A stretch of 64,000 nucleotides of DNA from Gigaspora rosea (Eukaryota; Glomeromycota; Glomeromycetes; Diversisporales; Gigasporaceae). The notes beneath the pieces were generated by a model, which was not told the origin of the DNA, ran no database searches, and saw only the letters and a list, made by a program, of their open reading frames with translations. Positions 47,734 through 58,345 of this stretch are shown here, one piece after another; the stretch's first letter is position 1; every line of letters begins with the position of its first letter. The DNA lies in the NCBI GenBank assembly GCA_003550325.1, contig QKWP01000371.1:116656-180655 (forward strand). The letters are read 5' to 3'. A program made the translations under genes and the position numbers.

Positions 47734-48116
47734 TACCTTGACAGTACTTTAAAATTTTTATTAACAGTCACACAATTTGTTATACAGATTATGGATGCAA
47801 ATTTTTTATTATGAAATTTTAATAATTGACATTTATATGATTGATTCTTTTTTTATAGTAAATTGCAACAGTAAGCCCTCTTCAAATAGCTTTTTTTCAG
47901 GGGTTCCTAAAAGGAAATATATTTGCATACACAGGTACAGCAGTTTATTTTCATAAAATACTCTTCGATTTTCTAAGTTTAAAGTAAAAAAATAATAAAG
48001 CTAAGAAGAATTATGCCTTCAAAATAGGCAGTTTGTTTCATTTTATATATATACTATTTGTCTTATTTCTTATTAAAAACCTTTTTTTAAAAGTTCAATT
48101 TACCAAACCTTTTGAC

Positions 48117-48706
48117 TATAGATGCTGGTGAAATTAAATCAAAGTGATGAAATGATTTCACCATTTTACCAATCACCAAAAGGTAATGGTGAAATTGGTG
48201 TAACTAGTGAATTGGTGTAATTGGTGTAATTGGTGAATTGGTGAATTGGTGAAATAGTAAATTGGTGAATTGGTGGAATGGTGTAACAGTGGAATGGTGA
48301 AATAGTGAATTTCCAGAGTCTGAAATTATTTCAGCCTGGAATTCAGTCAGGTTTTTGTTCAAGTTTTTATATTTTATGTTTTTACAAGCACACTTTGAGG
48401 TCAGAACTATTAACCATTTATAGGACTGAGCAAATTCACCAATTCACCATTTCACCAATTCACTGTTTTACCAATTCACCAATTTACTATTTCACCATTT
48501 CACCAATTCACCATTTTACCAATTCAATTCACTGTTTCACCAATTCAACAATTCACCAATTCATCAATTTCACCAATTTTACTAATTCACCAATTCACCA
48601 ATTTCACAAATTTTACCAATCCACCAAAATAAAATTTTGGTGTAATTCTGGTGAAACTATTTCACCATTTCACCTGGTAAAATAGTTAATTTTACCAGTA
48701 TCTATA
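48117..48706. mobile_element. hAT-type MITE with expanded internal minisatellite
   Basis: The ends are TATAGATGCTGGTGAAATTA and TAATTTTACCAGTATCTATA, with 8-bp duplication CTTTTGAC (48109-48116) against CTCTTGAC (48707-48714). Inside, many 8-10 bp GGTGAATT/GGTGAAAT repeats fill the left third and their complements CCAATTCACC fill the right half. The element would fold into one long ragged hairpin. The open frame at 48305-48685 is this repeat and not a gene. Confidence 0.85.
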
Positions 48707-48867
48707 CTCTTGACAATTATAAATTGCTAGATGTTAAACGAAGTTGCAGATAACTATAAGGTGTTTAGTAGTTATATACTAAATTAGTATATTCAAATAA
48801 GTATTATTAGAATTTAAATGCGGTAAAGAAAACTATTATTGACAAAGCTAGTTTTTTAAATATGTAG

Positions 48868-49459
48868 TGTTACAGTACCAGAAGCCTTCTTTTGATTCCG
48901 ATAAAGTAACAATCACATGGCTCCTAAGATCCCTTACTTTGGGCATGAAGCGTTGTACAAGAGGGAAGTATAGTTTCTTTTATGCCTGTAAGAAACTACA
49001 CACTTCTCTAAGGCAGTTCGATATAAAACAACAAGAGATAATAGACAGTTTATTAATTTAACAAGAGGGCTATTCCAAGGTGTCTGTTCCTTAGAAATCC
49101 CAAGAGTTTATTAATAATGAGGGAGAATAATAAATATAAGGTAAAGATAAAATACAATGTCTGGATCTATCTAAAACTAAGAGAAATAAGGTGGGTTTAT
49201 ATATCTATTGAGCTAAGCGTAGCTAAGCGTCATTAAGCATCGCTAAGCATAATTAAGCATCACTAAGCGTCGTTAAGCGTCGCTAAGCGTCATTAAGCGT
49301 CACTAAGAGTCGTTAAGCGTCGCTAAGAATCAATGAGTGTCATTGCACATCAATTTCGCATATCACTATTACTAATTACAGTTATTACAAAATTTCCTTA
49401 TTAAGTTCTAATTTTCAAACTAATTTCTACCAAAATTAGCTACAACTTATTCTATAACA
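48868..49459 (-). repeat. 3' LTR of gypsy copy B
   Basis: Reads TGTTACAG...CTATAACA on the plus strand. It contains the 13-unit decamer array (about 49205-49335) and the TATA box. Adjacent on the inner side is the polypurine tract AAAGGTGAGAGAAA (minus strand, 49460-49475). Confidence 0.93.
49205..49335 (-). promoter_or_regulatory. Decamer array in the 3' LTR
   Basis: Thirteen 10-bp units (plus-strand form GCTAAGCGTC/ATTAAGCGTC) lie directly upstream (minus sense) of a TATATAAACC TATA box. Several CpGs are mutated to CpA or TpG. Confidence 0.65.
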
Positions 49460-49599
49460 TTTCTCTCACCTTTAAGAACGAACTCCATGAGTTCTAATTT
49501 GGGAAAGGACTTGAGAAAGCGCGGCATCGATTAACCTCATAATCATCGTATAAGTAATATGGGTTGTTCGAGAGATGTTTTTTATCAGTCAGTTGGAGA

Positions 49600-50263
49600 A
49601 AAGCAATTTCATTCGTTTGGCACACTTCTATGTGTCTCGGGCTCTTCTTTTTCCTTGAGTCTTCTCAATTATAGATTGAATATCTTCATTAGCATCAGGG
49701 TACTTGTCTATAAGGTTACCAAGATAATAATAAGCTTCAAGCAGCTTAATATGGTCTTGTCTGTTTATAGTTCGAGTTTTAATTCAATTGAAAATTTTAT
49801 GAAATTTCTCTTGATACGTTATTCCAGTATATGGAGGGGTAGAGGTCTGAGTTAGAGGTCCACAAGGTTGGATAATATCTTGTATAATCATGCTTAAATT
49901 TTCAGGTAATGGAGCAGGAGTGACTTCTTCTTGATTAGTAATTGGAACTATTAATGTTTCTTCTTGTATGTCTTCTAATTCTAAGTTTGGGTTCATTTCT
50001 TCTGTGTCATTTACTTCTGGTAAATTAATTTCTAATTGTTCTGTGTCTTCTAGAGTGTTCAGAAAATTATTTGAGTCTGGCTCAAGAAAAGAAGTAATTA
50101 CATTAGTAAGGTCAATAGTCTGAGTGGTATCATTATTATCACATAACCATACACATTGTGATGTAATCCACAATGCATAATTTTGGGCGGCATTATCTTG
50201 TTGCCATGTCTGAAAAAGGTATTGGAGGGCTAACAAGGTTTGAGGTTGTAATGTAGGGGTGGT
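49600..50263 (-). pseudogene. Gypsy B extra 3' ORF after integrase
   Basis: From the ATG at 50263 it encodes about 160 intact residues beginning MTTPTLQPQTLLALQYLF, then acidic Thr/Glu/Pro-rich sequence with LTNVITSFLEPDSNNF. It is interrupted near 49784 and continues in another frame with a Lys/Glu-rich end. There is no transmembrane segment, so it is not a typical envelope. It sits between integrase and the polypurine tract, as in copy A. Confidence 0.65.
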
Positions 50264-50369
50264 CATTTTTGGAAAAATTCCAAAAGGGTAGTTGTATAAA
50301 TACATTTTGAGGTTTTACGAATTAAATTGTGTGTTTCATCCCCTTGTAGATCAAATTTCTTCTAGAAAT

Positions 50370-53242
50370 TTCTAGGGGAATCAATAACAACTACTGGTTC
50401 CCATGTTTGTGGCTCGTGATATTTAGCAAGACGATCACTATTATAATATTTTTGTAAAATTTTTCCTTCTATTGTCCATAATTTATAAGCACCATTGTCT
50501 AATTTCTCATGGATAAGAAAAGGTCCAAATCTTTTGTCTTCAAATTTGGCTGAGAGAGAGGCTTCTAGTTCCTTTCTTTGTATCCATACTTTATCACCAA
50601 TTTCAAATGTCTCTGTTCGAATATTGGCATCAAAACGGACTTTTTGTTTTTGCTGTGATCATTCAGTATTTTGCCTGGCCTGATTCTGGTAATTTGGTAA
50701 TTTCTCTATTAAATCATAAGCACGTTGGAGGATACTTCCTTGTAAGTCTATTTTATTATTAATTTCTACAGGTTCTACGGGGAAAAGTGCTTTGATTGGT
50801 AAGGTAGCATATCTCCCATATATGAGTTGAAAGGGGGTATATCCTGTGGTAGCATGTCTTTTTGTTCTATATACTAAGAGAACAGCAGGTATATACAAAT
50901 CCCAATCATCATCTCCTTTCACTTTTGCAAGTGATTCACACAATGTTCTATTAAATCTTTCTACCATACCATTTGTCTGAGAGTGGTAGGGAGAAGAGAA
51001 TTTGTGCTTGATAAGAAATTTCTCACAGAGAATTCTAATTGTTTCACTAATAAAATTGTGACCTTGGTCTGATAAGATAATTTTTGGAGTTCCATGTTTA
51101 CAGATTATCTTCTCAAAGATAAACTGAGCAAGCGTACTAGCACTAGCATCTGGAACAGTACGAGCTTCTGGCCATCGTGTTAGGTATTCGGTAGCAACAA
51201 TAATATATCGATTGTTTTGCTTAGTTATAGGCAAAGGGCCTACAAGGTCAATTCCAACACGTTCGAAAGCTCTTCCTATTTGTATAGGGTGTAAAGATTC
51301 TTTTCTATGACCTTTTTGTCTTCTTTGGCATTCCTCACAAGTTTTCACATATCCTTGTATATCTCAATACATTTGATCCCAATAATAACGTTTTGATATT
51401 TTATAATACATAGCGTCAGTTCCCAAATGTCCAGCAGTGAGGTGCTTATGCATCATATATAATACTGGTTCGACTTCTGTCCATTTTATAACTCTAAGGG
51501 GTCTGTCTGGGTTTCTTTTATTCTTCTTATAGAGAAGATGATGTCTAATTTCAAAATATTTAGCCTGGGTCATAAGTCGTTTCTGTTCTTGGTCAGTAAA
51601 CTCATCTAGAAATCGGTCTGTGTCCAAATAGTGGTAAAGATTATTATATTGGTCAAGATTCATATAATTTATTAGGTACAATGGTCTGAGTCGGTAACTG
51701 TGAGAGGGCATTAACATTCAAGTGAATTCGGCCTAGTTTATAAATAATTCCAAAATTGTATGGTTGAAGCTTCAAGATCCATCTTCCAATTCTTCCTTTG
51801 GGTTCAGCAGTACGTAACTATTTCAATGCTGAATGGTCTGTAACTAAGATAAATTGTGTAGTGCCTAAATATTTATGAAAATGTTCTATGGCCCATACAA
51901 CTGCAGCACATTCAAGTTCAGTTGCGGCATAATTCATTTCTTCTTTTCGCAGACTTTTACTAGCATAGGCAATAGGGTGTTCATTTCCATATCTATCTAG
52001 TTGGCTTAGTATGGCTCCAAAGCCATTGTAAGAAGCATAGGTAGCAAGTATAAATGTCTCTTTAAAGTTGGGGTAGGCTAATATAGGAGCAGTAATGAGT
52101 CTAGATTTTAATTCTTCGAAAGCTTTTTGTTGTTTGTCTTGCCAGTGATAGGGTTCATTCTTTTGCAGAAGAGAATTCAAAGGGCGAGCAATTAATGAAA
52201 AGTTTTGAATAAATTGGCGATAGTATCCTGCAAGTCCAAGAAAAGATCGAAGGGCTGTGAGGTTTTTAGGAGGTTGAATCCGTTGGACAGCTTCTACTTT
52301 TTGAGGGTCAGGGGCGATACTTTTAGCAGAGATTAGGTGTCCAAGGAATGGTAACTGGTGCATTCAGAAGGTACACTTTTCTATATTAAGTCTAAGTTCT
52401 GCTTGTTTAATTCTATTAAATACTCTTTTTAAATAGGTTAAATGTTCATCAAATGTTTTAGAATAAACAATTGTATCGTCTAAGAACACAACTACAAATT
52501 TCCATGCAATTCCTTTATATACATGATCCATCAGCCTTTGAAAAGTTGCAGGAGCATTGCAAAGACCAAAAGGCATTATATTAAATTCATAAATTCCGTA
52601 TCGTGTAGTAAAAGCAGTTTTCTCTTTGTCACGGGGGTCCATAGCAACTTGCCAATATCCACTCGCAAGATCGAGAGTAGAGAACCAAGAGCATCCTGTA
52701 AGGGCATTAAGTATTTCATCAATGTGAGGTAGAGGGTAAGCATCCTTTTTGGTAACAGCATTTACTTTTCTGTAGTCTACACAGAATCGTAATTTGCCAT
52801 TTTTCTTTCATACTAGAACAACAAGTGAGGTCCAGGGGCTATCAGAGGGTTGAATGAGTTTATGTTCTAACATTCTTTGGATTTCTTCTTGTATAAATTC
52901 TTGTTTATTAGGAGGTACAGAATAAGGGCAGGAACAAATAGGGTGTACATCCTCAGTATAGATTCGGTGAGTAACCAAGTTGGTTCGTCCTAGCTAAGTT
53001 ATATCATTTGCAAAGAGGTTTGCAAATTCTTCTAATAATTTCTGAAAAGCTAGGCCTTGTTCTTTATTAAGTGGTCCAATATTTAAAGAGGTCTGGGTCG
53101 ATAGAGTATATTCTTCATGTTCAAGGGTAATTATATTTACAGATCTAAATATAAGGGTCTGGTCTGGGTCAACAGGTAGTTTATGATCCTGTCTAGGATT
53201 CTCTAAAAATTTTGACAGAGTATATCCAAAGCATTTGCCCAT
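50370..53242 (-). pseudogene. Gypsy B RT, RNase H and integrase, multiply broken
   Basis: The RT pieces are about 53242-52364 (VVVFLDDTIVYS catalytic box). RNase H is at 52363-51818 (ATELECAAVVWAIEHF). Integrase is at 51717-50370, with the HHCC domain and the VGIDLVGPLP, ILSDQGHNFIS and MVERFNRTLCE core. Stops include TAG near 52995 (GAG in A), TGA near 52808 (CAA in A), TGA near 52363 and TAG near 51817 (both TGG in A), and TGA near 51364 and 50658 (Arg codons in A). Confidence 0.87.
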
Positions 53243-53679
53243 TGGTGAGCATTTTGGGCTTCTTCTTGAAAAAAACGTAATAAAGCAGCATTGGTAGTTT
53301 CCAAGGTTTCAATTCTTGCATGTAATTGTTTTATCAGTTGGTCTTGTTTTTGTACTTGTAGTTGAAGCTGATAAAACTGTGAAACATCATCAATTTCCTT
53401 TATTGTCTTTTTAGCAGGTGGAGAGTAAATTTCTGGGTCTGGAAGTTTGCAATCATCACAATATCCTTGATTTGCATTCAATTCCTCTTGGAGTTTAACA
53501 TATAAACATTCCAGACAAAGGTCAACAGGAACTGTAAAGTTTCTTAGAAGTACAGCAAGAGCATACTTCTGGTCATAGTATGGGTGGCTAGTGTCGAAGG
53601 ATTCATCTAAAATTGCTTGTAGCAGGTCAATATCATTTTCTGATAATAGGTCTGATTTAGCTTGCAAAATAAGTTGCAT
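53203..53679 (-). CDS. Gypsy B coiled-coil segment between protease and RT
   Basis: 158 open residues lie between the gag-protease frame and RT. They begin with QAILDESFDTSHP, carry a Cys pair region (CLECLYVK...CDDC), then a Gln/Leu-rich heptad stretch ending RIETLETTNAALLRFFQEE. It is probably a polyprotein linker separated from gag by point mutations (TAG where A has CAG near 53735). Function unknown. Confidence 0.6.
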   Translation of the reverse strand: MQLILQAKSDLLSENDIDLLQAILDESFDTSHPYYDQKYALAVLLRNFTVPVDLCLECLYVKLQEELNANQGYCDDCKLPDPEIYSPPAKKTIKEIDDVSQFYQLQLQVQKQDQLIKQLHARIETLETTNAALLRFFQEEAQNAHQWANALDILCQNF

Positions 53680-53856
53680 TTCCTCATAGCTCCAAGGTTG
53701 AGTTATGCGGTCAGAGGTTAGAGGTTCTAAAGCCTAGGCGATGGTCTAGTCATTTTCATCCAAGAGAATCTTTGCAAGTCGGTAAATTCTGGTCTGGTTC
53801 ATTTCATATTGGTGTCCGGCATTCTTTGTTGATTCAGTATAACATTTGATTCAGGT

Positions 53857-56800
53857 TCAGAGGTTATAGTTAGGATTATACTGGATATCCTGGCTAGCCT
53901 TGTAAGCATAGAGGTGTTCCAATTCACAAAACCATAATTCTTCTCGAAGACTGTCTAATTGACACATTCTAGATCTTGTATCTGCTTTATTACATACTTT
54001 GCAATTAACAAGCATTCCACGTCCTTTACCTTGGGTGAAGAAATGAATACTCCTAGGGTCTTCTCGGTCTAGAGCACAGTGAAAGTCAGAATAGCATTCA
54101 GGGCAAACAAGTTTCTCTTCAAGAAGTCTAAGGACTTCAGGTCTGTTAGGAACTCTACATTGACAACAATGGTGGGTACGGCGAGTGCTATGGTTAGGTA
54201 GGCAATTACTATCAACTTGATCAAGAGTACATCCACACTGGTAAACCAAATTTTGTCTTTTCCAGGTAGCAAGAGGACAATAAGCTTCAATATGGCCTAA
54301 TGCACTGCATCCTCTGCAGACATCATTGGGACAGTCCCTATATAGGTTGTTGGAGTCATGACATGTAGGGCAGGTGGTACGTCTTGGGGCTTGTTTAGGG
54401 CATTTAATAGCGATGTGGCCAAATTCCTGGCATCGATTACATTGGTTGGTAGGACAATTTGCAAAGAGGTGGTCAGGAGATCCACAATTTCCACAGACAC
54501 GCTGTTTAGGAGCTTTTCTGTTTCTACGGCGAGAATGATAAGTGGTCCATTCATTTTCTTCTAGTGAGAGAGATTGGTCTGAGTCTTCTCGATCAAAAGT
54601 ATAAGCTTCTCGAGGGTATAAGTATTCTGGTTCATAAAGGTCTAATTCATCTGGTGCAGTCACAGTGGGTTGACTGGGTAGAGGTTGGTTACTTTCATAA
54701 GTAGTAGGGATAGTATGTTTCTTGTTTTCCCATTTAAAAGTATAACAACCATTTTTCCAATTATAATTTGCTTCCACTTTTTGATTCCAGTCATTGCCTA
54801 ATAGAAGAGAGTAAGAAGTAGTGTCTACTACTTCTACAGTAAGAGGGATAGTAATGTGATCAATTTCAATTGGCAGGTCTTTTATAATCCCTAAAGGCCG
54901 AGTGGAAGTTCCAACTGCAGGAACAATAAGGCTATTAGAGGCCTTTTCAATAGTCAATCCAAGTTCTTTGACTGCCTTGTGAGCAATCATGCTGATTGAA
55001 GCACCACTATCAATAATAGCTTGGTAAGGTTTATTCTGAAGAGAGACATTACATTTGACAGGTGTAGTATACGCAGGGGTTTGAACAAGGTTGGCATTTT
55101 TGGCTTCCTCATACAGGTGAGTAGCCAAGGCACCTCGGATAGATGGATTATTGAGTAGCGTTTTCCACTTGCTAGCAGTAAGAGAGGGTGTCTGAGTCTG
55201 ATTTTGTGTAAGATAATTAACACTTCGATGATAAGGCGAAGGAGATCGATTAGAGGAGTTTTGGTAAGAGTGATAGTTATCATTATTTCGGCTTCTATAA
55301 TTATTATCTCTAGATTGGCTTCTAGGACGAGAATTATTGCGACTGCGAGAACGGTCTCTGTTATTGGAATAGCGATCAGAAGAGCGACCATTTCGGTCCC
55401 TATTTTGGTTGTTATTTCTGTTCCAGTTATTGTTATTATTATTACGACGAGAATTGGATCCTTGTCGTTGGTCCTGTTTTCTACTATTGCAATCACGAAT
55501 AAAATGTCCAGTGCGTCCACAATAATAGCAGATAGGAGGCTCTTTCATTCGAGGGGTTTGGGCACGGTTGTCAGCATAATTAACAGAAGAGGTAGGTGTG
55601 GTCTGTGTCTGGGCTAAATTAATACTAAGCTTAGCAATTTGGTCTGTAAGTTGTTGAATAGCTTGGTCGGTATTGGTAGTAGGGGTAGTCATTAATTTTC
55701 CAGTTTCCCAGCGGAGGGCTACTTCAATAGCATCGGTCAGGGTATTAGGTATAGCAGCTTGAACATTAACTGCATACTCAGAACGTAAGCCTTGGATAAA
55801 AAGTTGTTTAACAAAATCAGCGGGAAAAACACCGGTTGGGTCCACTTTCGTTTGCAATGTACGAAATCGGTTGACATATCCATCCACTGTTTCAGTGGGT
55901 CCTTGCTTAATTTCGAAAAGTTGTTTTTGCCAAAGGGCCTTTTGCTTAGTAGTATAGAAACGTGTCTTAAAAAGATGCTGGAAACTTCGGTTCTGGTTGT
56001 TGTTATCATTAAAAACATTGGGTGCTGGGTTTAAAGCAGTATACCAGTCTAGAGCAACACCTTTAAGGTACACAGGAGCAAGCTGAAGTTTCCGTTCAGC
56101 ACTCCATCGGTTGGCAGTAGCGGCTCTTCGAAATTCCTTCAGCCAGTCAGCAGGGTCTTGGGTTCCGTCACCGTAAAAATCTGCAACAGTAATAAGAGTT
56201 TTCTCAGAGCCTTGTCCAAGGGCATTGGCAAGATCAGTTATTGCTTGCGCAGCATCTCGTAAAGCTTGATCACCCATTAGGTTTTCTGGTTGGTTAGGAG
56301 GTAAGATAGGGTTTAATTCTTCAACAAGAGGTTGTAAATTTATTTCCTCGAATTGTGGAGGAGAGTCAGCTCTAACAATAGTAGCGTCTTGGTTTTGAAT
56401 ATAATGGTCGAGAGGGTCAATTAAATTTTGGTCGTTAAGAGGAGGAGTATTAAGTAATGGAGGTGTATGGCGTGGGGTAACGTTTATATCTAAATTAACA
56501 GTTGGGTAATATTCAGTTACAAGAGGAGATGGAGGAACAGTTGTGCGAGCAGGAGAAAAGGTTTGTTGTAAATAGCGAAAGAGGCGATTTCGTGGAGGAG
56601 GAGTAGTTTCTCGAGTATAATGATATGGAATTTCTGAGATAGGTGAAGAAGGAAGTGCAAGGCTTGGAGGGATTGGTATATAAGTATTAGTGGAAGAACC
56701 AACACCAGTATCAGCTAATTGTTCAGGTCCTAAGGTGAATATAGATCTGGGTGGAGAAACGTCAAAATTTAATTCAGTTCTTCCTAGTTGATTTTGAAAA

Positions 56801-57279
56801 TCGAATAGAAGGTTTTCAGTCCTTGGTCGAGTTGAAGCAGGTGTAGAAGGTAAGAGGTCCTCAATGTGAAGATCAAGTAGGGTAGCTTCAAAATTAAGAG
56901 GTAAGGTAGGTGCAAGAGTATAGGGGGTATGTGCAAGGAGTAGACCAGCAATAACTTCTTTTGGGTCTAATAGGTCGTTGTTATAGCGGCAACTAAAAAC
57001 AATATCTCGAGCAGCAGCTCTAGCAGTATTATAATCAGTAGCAGCAACTAAAATACAGTAAGAGTCGTTTGTCTTTTGTGAGTATTGGGTAGCAAAATAA
57101 TTGTCTCGATACGTTCCCCAGAATCGGCGAAAGGGACGGTATAAATTAGCAACAGGGTAACAGATAGTACAGGATAAATCAGGATGGTAGGCTTGCAAAA
57201 CGTCTACCGCAAGTGAGGAAGGGTGACTTGTTTCGTGTACTTCAATTTGTTCTAAGTATAATTCATATGCTCTATTCAT
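53857..57279 (-). CDS. Gypsy B Gag-protease polyprotein
   Basis: An intact 1140-residue frame from the ATG at 57279. Residues 1 to about 370 form an unusual long N-terminal extension of unknown family. At about 370-540 is a retrotransposon Gag domain (FYGDGTQDPADWLKEF, GPTETVDGYVNRF). At about 585-600 is a CCHC knuckle CYYCGRTGHFIRDC followed by an Arg/Asn/Ser-rich basic region. At about 760-870 is the retropepsin with AIIDSGASISMIAHKAV. At about 920-1000 four more knuckles follow (CGNCGSPDHLFANC, CNRCQEFGHIAIKC and two others), then further Cys pairs to the C-terminus. The frame ends at 53857 where copy A continues through Trp (TGG to TGA). Confidence 0.9.
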   Translation of the reverse strand: MNRAYELYLEQIEVHETSHPSSLAVDVLQAYHPDLSCTICYPVANLYRPFRRFWGTYRDNYFATQYSQKTNDSYCILVAATDYNTARAAARDIVFSCRYNNDLLDPKEVIAGLLLAHTPYTLAPTLPLNFEATLLDLHIEDLLPSTPASTRPRTENLLFDFQNQLGRTELNFDVSPPRSIFTLGPEQLADTGVGSSTNTYIPIPPSLALPSSPISEIPYHYTRETTPPPRNRLFRYLQQTFSPARTTVPPSPLVTEYYPTVNLDINVTPRHTPPLLNTPPLNDQNLIDPLDHYIQNQDATIVRADSPPQFEEINLQPLVEELNPILPPNQPENLMGDQALRDAAQAITDLANALGQGSEKTLITVADFYGDGTQDPADWLKEFRRAATANRWSAERKLQLAPVYLKGVALDWYTALNPAPNVFNDNNNQNRSFQHLFKTRFYTTKQKALWQKQLFEIKQGPTETVDGYVNRFRTLQTKVDPTGVFPADFVKQLFIQGLRSEYAVNVQAAIPNTLTDAIEVALRWETGKLMTTPTTNTDQAIQQLTDQIAKLSINLAQTQTTPTSSVNYADNRAQTPRMKEPPICYYCGRTGHFIRDCNSRKQDQRQGSNSRRNNNNNNWNRNNNQNRDRNGRSSDRYSNNRDRSRSRNNSRPRSQSRDNNYRSRNNDNYHSYQNSSNRSPSPYHRSVNYLTQNQTQTPSLTASKWKTLLNNPSIRGALATHLYEEAKNANLVQTPAYTTPVKCNVSLQNKPYQAIIDSGASISMIAHKAVKELGLTIEKASNSLIVPAVGTSTRPLGIIKDLPIEIDHITIPLTVEVVDTTSYSLLLGNDWNQKVEANYNWKNGCYTFKWENKKHTIPTTYESNQPLPSQPTVTAPDELDLYEPEYLYPREAYTFDREDSDQSLSLEENEWTTYHSRRRNRKAPKQRVCGNCGSPDHLFANCPTNQCNRCQEFGHIAIKCPKQAPRRTTCPTCHDSNNLYRDCPNDVCRGCSALGHIEAYCPLATWKRQNLVYQCGCTLDQVDSNCLPNHSTRRTHHCCQCRVPNRPEVLRLLEEKLVCPECYSDFHCALDREDPRSIHFFTQGKGRGMLVNCKVCNKADTRSRMCQLDSLREELWFCELEHLYAYKASQDIQYNPNYNL

Positions 57280-57559
57280 ATAGAGAAGGCAGTTTCCGAG
57301 TCTTAAGGAAACTAATAAAGAATAATAAAATGTATCTCCAAAAATAAAAGGTTAGTAGTAAGTTGTTAACAAAATTTTTAATCTTCAAAATATAGTAAAT
57401 AGTTAATATCCAACAAAAAAAAAATTCCAAGTAAGTAGTAAGAGAATAATAAGAGTGCAATTAAACAGCAAGAGAGTTAGTAACAGCCAAAAAAATAAAA
57501 ATTTCTGCCAAATTAATAATAAGATTTCCAAATTCTTCAATAATATCCAATAATTTAAA

Positions 57560-57584
57560 TAGGTTTCCGCCAGAAGGCACCAAA
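57560..57584 (-). other. Primer-binding site of gypsy copy B
   Basis: Immediately inside the 5' LTR the minus strand reads TTTGGTGCCTTCTGGCGGAA. TGGTGCC is complementary to a tRNA 3' end GGCACCA. I cannot name the tRNA. Position and the TGG start fit a standard tRNA-primed element. Confidence 0.65.
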
Positions 57585-58176
57585 TGTTACAGTACTGGAA
57601 GCCTTCTTTTGATTCTGATAAAGTAACAATCACACGGCTCCTAAGATCCCTTACTTTGGGCGTGAAGCGGTGTGCAAGAGGGAAGTATAGTTTCTTTTAT
57701 GCCTGTAAGAAACTACACACTTCTCTAAGGCAGTTCGATATAAAACAACAAGAGATAATAGACAGTTTATTAATCTAACAAGAGGGCTATTCCAAGGTGT
57801 CTGTTCCTTAGAAATCCCAAGAGTTTATTAATAATGAGGGAGGATAATAAATATAAGGTAAAGATAAAATACAATGTCTGGATCTGTCTAAAACTAAGGG
57901 AAATAAGGTGGGTTTATATATCTATTGAGCTAAGCGTTGCTAAGCGTCATTAAGCGTCGCTAAGCGTCATTAAGCATCACTAAGCGTCGTTAAGCGTCGC
58001 TAAGCGTCATTAAGCGTCGCTAAGTGTCGTTAAGCGTCGCTAAGCATCAATGAGTGTCATTGCACATCAATTTCGCATATCACTATTACTAATTACAGTT
58101 ATTACAAAATTTCCTTATTAAGTTCTAATTTTCAAACTAATTTCTACCAAAATTAACTACAACTTATTCTATAACA
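57585..58176 (-). repeat. 5' LTR of gypsy copy B
   Basis: Same boundaries as the 3' LTR. Thirteen decamer units lie at about 57925-58055. Differences from the 3' LTR are mostly C/T and G/A, several at CpG sites (e.g. CGTG against CATG near 57660). Confidence 0.93.
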
Positions 58177-58180
58177 GTAG

Positions 58181-58345
58181 TTTTCTAAGATATATAGTTT
58201 TTTAAGTATAGTAGTTTTTTAAATAAATAGTTTTTTTGAAATGAATAGTTTTTTTTAGATAAATACTTTTTTTTAAATGAGTAGTTTATTTAGGCAAGTA
58301 GTTTATTTAGGTGAGTAGTTTTTTAAACAAATAGTTTTTAGACAA
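58181..58345. repeat. Degenerate AATAGTTTTTTA tandem repeat
   Basis: About nine units of TAGTTTTTTNAA separated by 5-10 bases directly follow the retrotransposon. This is probably a slippage-expanded AT-rich microsatellite. Confidence 0.7.

Larger units (their letters stand above)
48868..58176 (-). mobile_element. Ty3/gypsy retrotransposon copy B with both LTRs
   Basis: The 9,309-bp element is transcribed on the minus strand, with 592-bp LTRs at 57585-58176 (5') and 48868-49459 (3'). The 4-bp target duplication is GTAG (48864-48867, 58177-58180). Order: LTR, primer-binding site, long gag-protease frame, coiled-coil segment, RT-RNase H, integrase, extra 3' ORF, small ORF, polypurine tract, LTR. 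The LTRs differ at several percent of sites, mostly transitions, so the insertion is not recent. Pol is broken although gag-protease is open. Confidence 0.95.

Noticed and set aside
48305..48685. 126-residue frame with Phe-Thr-Asn-Ser-Pro repeats
   Set aside because: It runs through the CCAATTCACC minisatellite of a MITE; no real protein features.
55204..55617. 137-residue plus-strand frame with Ile/Val repeats
   Set aside because: Antisense shadow of the Arg/Asn/Ser-rich region of the gypsy Gag.
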